Assembly: GCA_027023165.1 (NCBI GenBank)
Contig: JALVWX010000187.1
Span: forward strand, 1-7,786
Direction of reading: 5' to 3'
Length of the DNA stretch: 7,786 bases
Source: Thermococcus sp.
GTDB taxonomy: Archaea > Methanobacteriota_B > Thermococci > Thermococcales > Thermococcaceae
The notes under the pieces were generated by a model. It did no database searches. It was given only the letters and a program-made list of their open reading frames with translations, and was not told the origin of the DNA. Each line of letters opens with the position of its first letter. The first letter of the stretch is position 1. Positions 5,726 to 7,786 of the stretch are shown here, piece after piece. Both the position numbers and the translations under genes were made by a program.

Positions 5726-6382
5726 ATGCCCGAAGGGAGCGAGGCGAAGGCCAATCAGCTCATAAACAAGTTTGTCATATCTCTAACTGAAGGGAAGATA
5801 CTCGGATACGTGACGGATATAAACGTCGAGGTTGAGGGGGATCAGTTCTACTTCATCCTGAAGATGAGGGAGATTGAAAACCTCGGAAAGGGGCAGAGCA
5901 TGTTCTCAAGCGAAAAGAAGCTGAAGATAAAGCCAAGCGACATAGTGAACGTTGGCCCGGACGTTATAATCCTTGGAAACGGCAAGGTCCCCCCGCTGAG
6001 GGAGATAGAGAGGCTCAACGAAGTGGCGGAGGAGTACAACACCCTGGTGAGGGAGCTTGAGGAGAAGGAAAAGATGATAGAGAAGCTGAAGGAGGAGAAC
6101 TACTCCCTCACAAAGCAGATTGAGGAACTCCAGCGCGAGCTTAGGAAGTTCCAGGTCATGAAAGATGACTTCGAGCACCTCAAAGAGCAGCTGGTCAGAC
6201 AGGAGGGCCAGCTCGAGATGGCCAAGGAGTACATCAGGCTCCTGGAGGGACTTAGGCACGACATAGACAAGATAAAAGAGGACGTCGACAGGCTCCTTCA
6301 GACCCAGCTGGAAGAGGTTGTGAGGGGCATAATAAACGAGGAACTGAACGCAAGGGGATTAAAGAAGACGAGCTTCATTTAA
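5726..6382 (+). CDS. PRC-barrel and coiled-coil protein, CdvA-like architecture
   Basis: This 218-residue protein has two parts. Residues about 14-84 look like a PRC-barrel-type beta domain (NKFVISLTEGKILGYVTDINVEVEGD, YFILKMREIE, KKLKIKPSDIVNVGPDVIIL). Residues about 91-195 form a long, nearly unbroken coiled coil rich in E, K and L heptads (EELQRELRKF, HLKEQLVRQEGQLEMAKEYI). A short tail (196-218) ends in KKTSFI. Archaeal CdvA, the membrane-scaffold partner of ESCRT-III in Crenarchaeota, has the same order of PRC-like domain, coiled coil and short C-terminal peptide. This is a resemblance of layout, not proof of cell-division function. ATG 5726 is preceded by GGTGGTG (5715-5721); GTG 5711 gives a longer frame but lies upstream of that site. 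There is no membrane segment. Its stop interlocks with that of Sec61beta. Confidence 0.8.
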   Translation: MPEGSEAKANQLINKFVISLTEGKILGYVTDINVEVEGDQFYFILKMREIENLGKGQSMFSSEKKLKIKPSDIVNVGPDVIILGNGKVPPLREIERLNEVAEEYNTLVRELEEKEKMIEKLKEENYSLTKQIEELQRELRKFQVMKDDFEHLKEQLVRQEGQLEMAKEYIRLLEGLRHDIDKIKEDVDRLLQTQLEEVVRGIINEELNARGLKKTSFI

Positions 6383-6549
6383 CCGAAGATCTGAGGTCCA
6401 AAGGCGAACAGCAGTATCTCGGCCGCCACAAGGATAAGGGTCATCGCAATGACTCCCTTGGGGCTGACCTTTATTGCCTTCGTATCTTCATCGAAGAACC
6501 TCATCAATCCCGCTCCCGTCGGCGGCAGGGTTGTCTTTTCCTTCGCCAT
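6379..6549 (-). CDS. Preprotein translocase subunit Sec61beta
   Basis: This 56-residue gene is short and easily missed. It encodes the archaeal Sec61beta (SecG-position) subunit, a small non-essential-type partner of the SecYE protein-conducting channel in the cytoplasmic membrane. It begins MAKEKTTLPPTGAGLMRFFD, a cytosolic segment typical of the family, continues with KAIKVSPKGVIAMTLILVAA, and ends in one membrane span (about 33-52) with GPQIFG at the C-terminus. ATG 6549 has GGGTGA (6560-6555) 5 nt upstream and a TATA box at 6593-6585. Its TAA (6381-6379) overlaps the TAA of the convergent coiled-coil gene in the palindrome TTAA, a 4-nt overlap. It is divergent from S6e. Confidence 0.93.
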   Translation of the reverse strand: MAKEKTTLPPTGAGLMRFFDEDTKAIKVSPKGVIAMTLILVAAEILLFAFGPQIFG

Positions 6550-6584
6550 TTCTCTCACCCCTTTACATAAAGCTCGCGCCCGGG

Positions 6585-6593
6585 TATAAAAAA
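6585..6593 (-). promoter_or_regulatory. TATA promoter of the Sec61beta gene
   Basis: TTTTTTATA reads from 6593 to 6585 on the minus strand. Predicted transcription start is near 6563, giving a leader of about 14 nt that carries the GGGTGA site. Confidence 0.6.
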
Positions 6594-6610
6594 GTTGTGA
6601 TGATGGAAGA

Positions 6611-6624
6611 GAAACTTTTTAAAG
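6611..6624 (+). promoter_or_regulatory. BRE/TATA promoter of the S6e gene
   Basis: GAAAC (6611-6615) followed by TTTTTAAAG (6616-6624) is a strong BRE/TATA pair. Transcription would start near 6646, giving a leader of about 52 nt, longer than most in this window. Confidence 0.6.
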
Positions 6625-6633
6625 ACTGAGCCG

Positions 6634-6661
6634 CACCCGGGGGTGGATAAGGGATCATCCC
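6634..6661. repeat. Two adjacent short dyads at the S6e transcription start
   Basis: CACCC (6634-6638) and GGGTG (6641-6645) are inverted around GG. GGGAT (6651-6655) and ATCCC (6657-6661) are inverted around one base. The first dyad ends at the predicted transcription start and the second lies in the leader. They could be a protein-binding site or a weak RNA structure, or chance in GC-rich DNA. Confidence 0.25.
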
Positions 6662-6697
6662 AATGAATCCCGCTAATGACACAGGAGGTGGGAGGAA

Positions 6698-7075
6698 ATG
6701 GCTACTTTCAAGCTTGTTATATCCAACCCCAAGAACGGCATAGCCAGACAGGTTGAGATAAGCGGAGAAGAGGCAGAGAAGCTCATCGGAAAGCGCATTG
6801 GAGAGGAGATTCCAGCCAGTGAACTCGGACTGAACCTCACGGAGATATTCGGCGAGGAGATCCCGGGCAACGTCAAGCTCAAGATAACCGGAGGAACCGA
6901 CAAGGACGGCTTCGCCATGAGGCCCGACGTTCACGGCCCGAGGAGGGTCAAGATCCTCGTCTCCCGCGGCCCGGGCTTCAGGCCCAAGGAGCGCGGTGAG
7001 AGGAAGAAGAAGACCGTCAGGGGCAACACCATCAGCCCCGAGGTCGTTCAGGTCAACATGAAGCTCGTCTTCTGA
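6698..7075 (+). CDS. rps6e: 30S ribosomal protein S6e
   Basis: This is a small-subunit ribosomal protein shared by archaea and eukaryotes. The archaeal form is about 125 residues, as here, and lacks the long phosphorylated C-terminal tail of the eukaryotic protein. Recognisable stretches are [11 protein letters not shown] (4-14), the glycine-rich [20 protein letters not shown] (residues about 61-80) and the basic [20 protein letters not shown] segment that follows. The protein ends [22 protein letters not shown] (6683-6694) fixes ATG 6698. A T-rich tract follows the stop, so it is probably transcribed alone. From memory, S6e is often followed by the aIF2-gamma gene in this order; here an AT-rich stretch with unknown genes comes next. 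Confidence 0.95.
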   Translation: MATFKLVISNPKNGIARQVEISGEEAEKLIGKRIGEEIPASELGLNLTEIFGEEIPGNVKLKITGGTDKDGFAMRPDVHGPRRVKILVSRGPGFRPKERGERKKKTVRGNTISPEVVQVNMKLVF

Positions 7076-7077
7076 GC

Positions 7078-7100
7078 TTCTCTTTTAATCCACCTTTTCT
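7078..7100 (+). terminator. T-rich terminator after S6e
   Basis: Two T-runs, CTTCTCTTTTAATC and CCTTTTCT, begin right after the S6e stop. This is the usual archaeal intrinsic-terminator pattern, with no clear hairpin. Confidence 0.5.
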
Positions 7101-7177
7101 ATGATCCGTTTGAGGCGCTCTAGATGAGAGATACCTTCTGGAACAGATTTATATCTTGAAGGAGAAAGGATCTTTAC
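7085..7177 (-). pseudogene. Possible 3' remnant of an unknown gene
   Basis: On the minus strand a frame closed by TAA at 7087-7085 reads KILSPSRYKSVPEGISHL then ERLKRIIEKVD. The composition is protein-like and it ends in an amphipathic, charged helix. It is bounded upstream by an in-frame TAA and contains no ATG, GTG or TTG, so it cannot be translated as it stands. It could be the tail of a gene whose front was lost, or a chance frame. I do not recognise the sequence. Confidence 0.2.
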
Positions 7178-7186
7178 TTAGAGTAC

Positions 7187-7201
7187 GAAAAAACTTATAA
7201 G
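7187..7201 (+). promoter_or_regulatory. TATA promoter of the small membrane-protein gene
   Basis: A run of A's followed by CTTATAAGA (about 7193-7201) is a strong TATA box. The predicted start near 7222 leaves a leader of about 15 nt that carries AGGTGA. A second AT-rich TATA-like sequence (TTTATATC) lies at about 7148-7155. Confidence 0.6.
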
Positions 7202-7236
7202 AATAGCATCCCGACAAAAATCAAAGGTGAAGGGCC

Positions 7237-7659
7237 GTGAAAGCGCCGTATCGCTTTCGTTATCATTTTTTAAGAGGTTTAATAGGAACAGAGATGCTGG
7301 CATTAACCTTCGGCCTCTTGAATCCAGATTTCGGGTTCAAGTTCGCCGTGTTGTACACGCTAATCTTAAGCCCGTACATTCTGCATCTTTACAACACCGA
7401 AAGGGTGAAACTCACCAGAGAGTACGGGTGGAAAAACGGGAGTGGAATAGCAAAGAGACTGCTCGCAGTCAGACTTTCTATGGGGATTCTAATATGCTGC
7501 AGTGCCCTCATAGGGAAGTGCACTAAAAAGAACGTACCCTCATTGATACTCTTCGGCCTAGCCTGGGCACTGGTCTACGCCAAAGTCCTCACCGATGCGG
7601 ATGCCCTTAAAGTTCCGGGGGTAGGGAACCCCTCACTCCAGAAGCACAATGGTTTTTAG
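7237..7659 (+). CDS. Unrecognised small membrane protein (140 aa)
   Basis: I do not recognise this protein. It starts at GTG 7237, chosen because AGGTGA (7225-7230) is 6 nt upstream and a TATA box lies at 7193-7201. The short N-terminus is basic (MKAPYRFRYH). Likely membrane segments are about 15-28, 34-52 (FKFAVLYTLILSPYILHLY), 76-92 (LAVRLSMGILICCSALI) and 101-118 (SLILFGLAWALVYAKVL). The loop at 53-72 is charged and the tail (119-140) is soluble. Two adjacent Cys (about 86-87) lie in the third span and another at about 94. The coding sequence is visibly richer in A/T and in codons such as TTA, ATA and ATT than the GC-rich genes to its left. Its first 35 residues resemble the next gene's. 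It may be an accessory or recently acquired gene. Confidence 0.7.
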   Translation: MKAPYRFRYHFLRGLIGTEMLALTFGLLNPDFGFKFAVLYTLILSPYILHLYNTERVKLTREYGWKNGSGIAKRLLAVRLSMGILICCSALIGKCTKKNVPSLILFGLAWALVYAKVLTDADALKVPGVGNPSLQKHNGF

Positions 7660-7675
7660 TTATAGGGGGACTCCC

Positions 7676-7786
7676 ATGATTGTCAACGACCGGAAAAAGT
7701 TCGTACATAATTTCCTCACACGCCTAGCTGCAGCTGAGGTCTTAGTCGTTATTTTCGGGAAGTATGGGGTGGAGCTTGGTGTAGAG
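7676..7786 (+). CDS. Start of a second small membrane protein, similar to its neighbour (cut by window edge)
   Basis: The frame from ATG 7676 stays open for 37 codons to the right edge: MIVNDRKKFVHNFLTRLAAA followed by EVLVVIFGKYGVELGVE. GGGGGA (7665-7670) is a plausible ribosome-binding site 5 nt upstream, and the gene starts 16 nt after the previous stop, so the two are probably co-transcribed. Aligned to the neighbour with an offset of two residues, F-x3-FL-x2-L-x3-E-x-L-x3-FG is shared, and a Gly further on also matches. This suggests tandem paralogues. A basic N-terminus followed by a hydrophobic segment again points to a membrane protein. The function is unknown. Confidence 0.6.
   Translation, partial: MIVNDRKKFVHNFLTRLAAAEVLVVIFGKYGVELGVE

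Noticed and set aside
6663..6743. Small upstream frame in the S6e leader (ATG 6663) overlapping the S6e start
   Set aside because: No ribosome-binding site, and it overlaps the strong S6e Shine-Dalgarno site out of frame; likely chance.
7227..7526. Alternative frame over the small membrane-protein gene
   Set aside because: Arg/Ser-rich shadow translation; the 7237 frame has a proper ribosome-binding site and membrane segments.
1..7786. tRNA, rRNA, CRISPR array, insertion sequence or attachment site
   Set aside because: I looked for cloverleaf-type segments, regularly spaced repeats, transposase motifs and terminal inverted repeats and saw none.

Overview
The window looks like a chromosomal stretch from a hyperthermophilic euryarchaeon of the order Thermococcales, most probably a Thermococcus with a GC-rich genome. 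The evidence is the three-gene archaeal RPA operon (RPA41-RPA14-RPA32), an archaeal lipid prenyltransferase of the DGGGP synthase type, a Clp1-type RNA 5'-kinase, archaeal EngB, Sec61beta and ribosomal protein S6e. Genes are densely packed, with TATA/BRE promoters and GGTGA/GGAGGT ribosome-binding sites close to the starts. This assignment rests on protein recognition, not on a database search.

Layout. (1) Positions 2-2029, plus strand: the single-stranded-DNA-binding complex RPA as one operon. RPA41 is cut by the left window edge, and the genes are joined by a 1-nt gap and an ATGA overlap. (2) Positions 2089-4434, minus strand: RNA 5'-kinase, then UbiA-family DGGGP synthase, then an unrecognised 128-residue protein. 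The first two each have a TATA box. (3) Positions 4599-5063, plus strand: an Lrp-like regulator with a repeat-bearing upstream region, whose 3' end overlaps the convergent engB gene (5007-5630, minus) by 57 nt. (4) Positions 5726-6382, plus strand: a PRC-barrel plus coiled-coil protein with a CdvA-like layout, divergent from engB. It meets the tiny Sec61beta gene (6379-6549, minus) tail to tail with interlocking stop codons. (5) Positions 6698-7075, plus strand: ribosomal protein S6e, divergent from Sec61beta. (6) From 7081 to the right edge the composition becomes visibly AT-richer. This part holds a possible gene remnant, an unrecognised small membrane protein (7237-7659) and the start of a second, similar protein (7676 to the edge).

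Most of the window is housekeeping: DNA replication and repair, ether-lipid synthesis, RNA processing, ribosome assembly, secretion and translation. The parts worth a second look are the AT-rich right end with its probable tandem paralogues, the CdvA-like protein, the lrp/engB antisense overlap and the repeats in front of the lrp-like gene. I found no mobile element, CRISPR array, tRNA or rRNA, and no convincing new multi-gene system.
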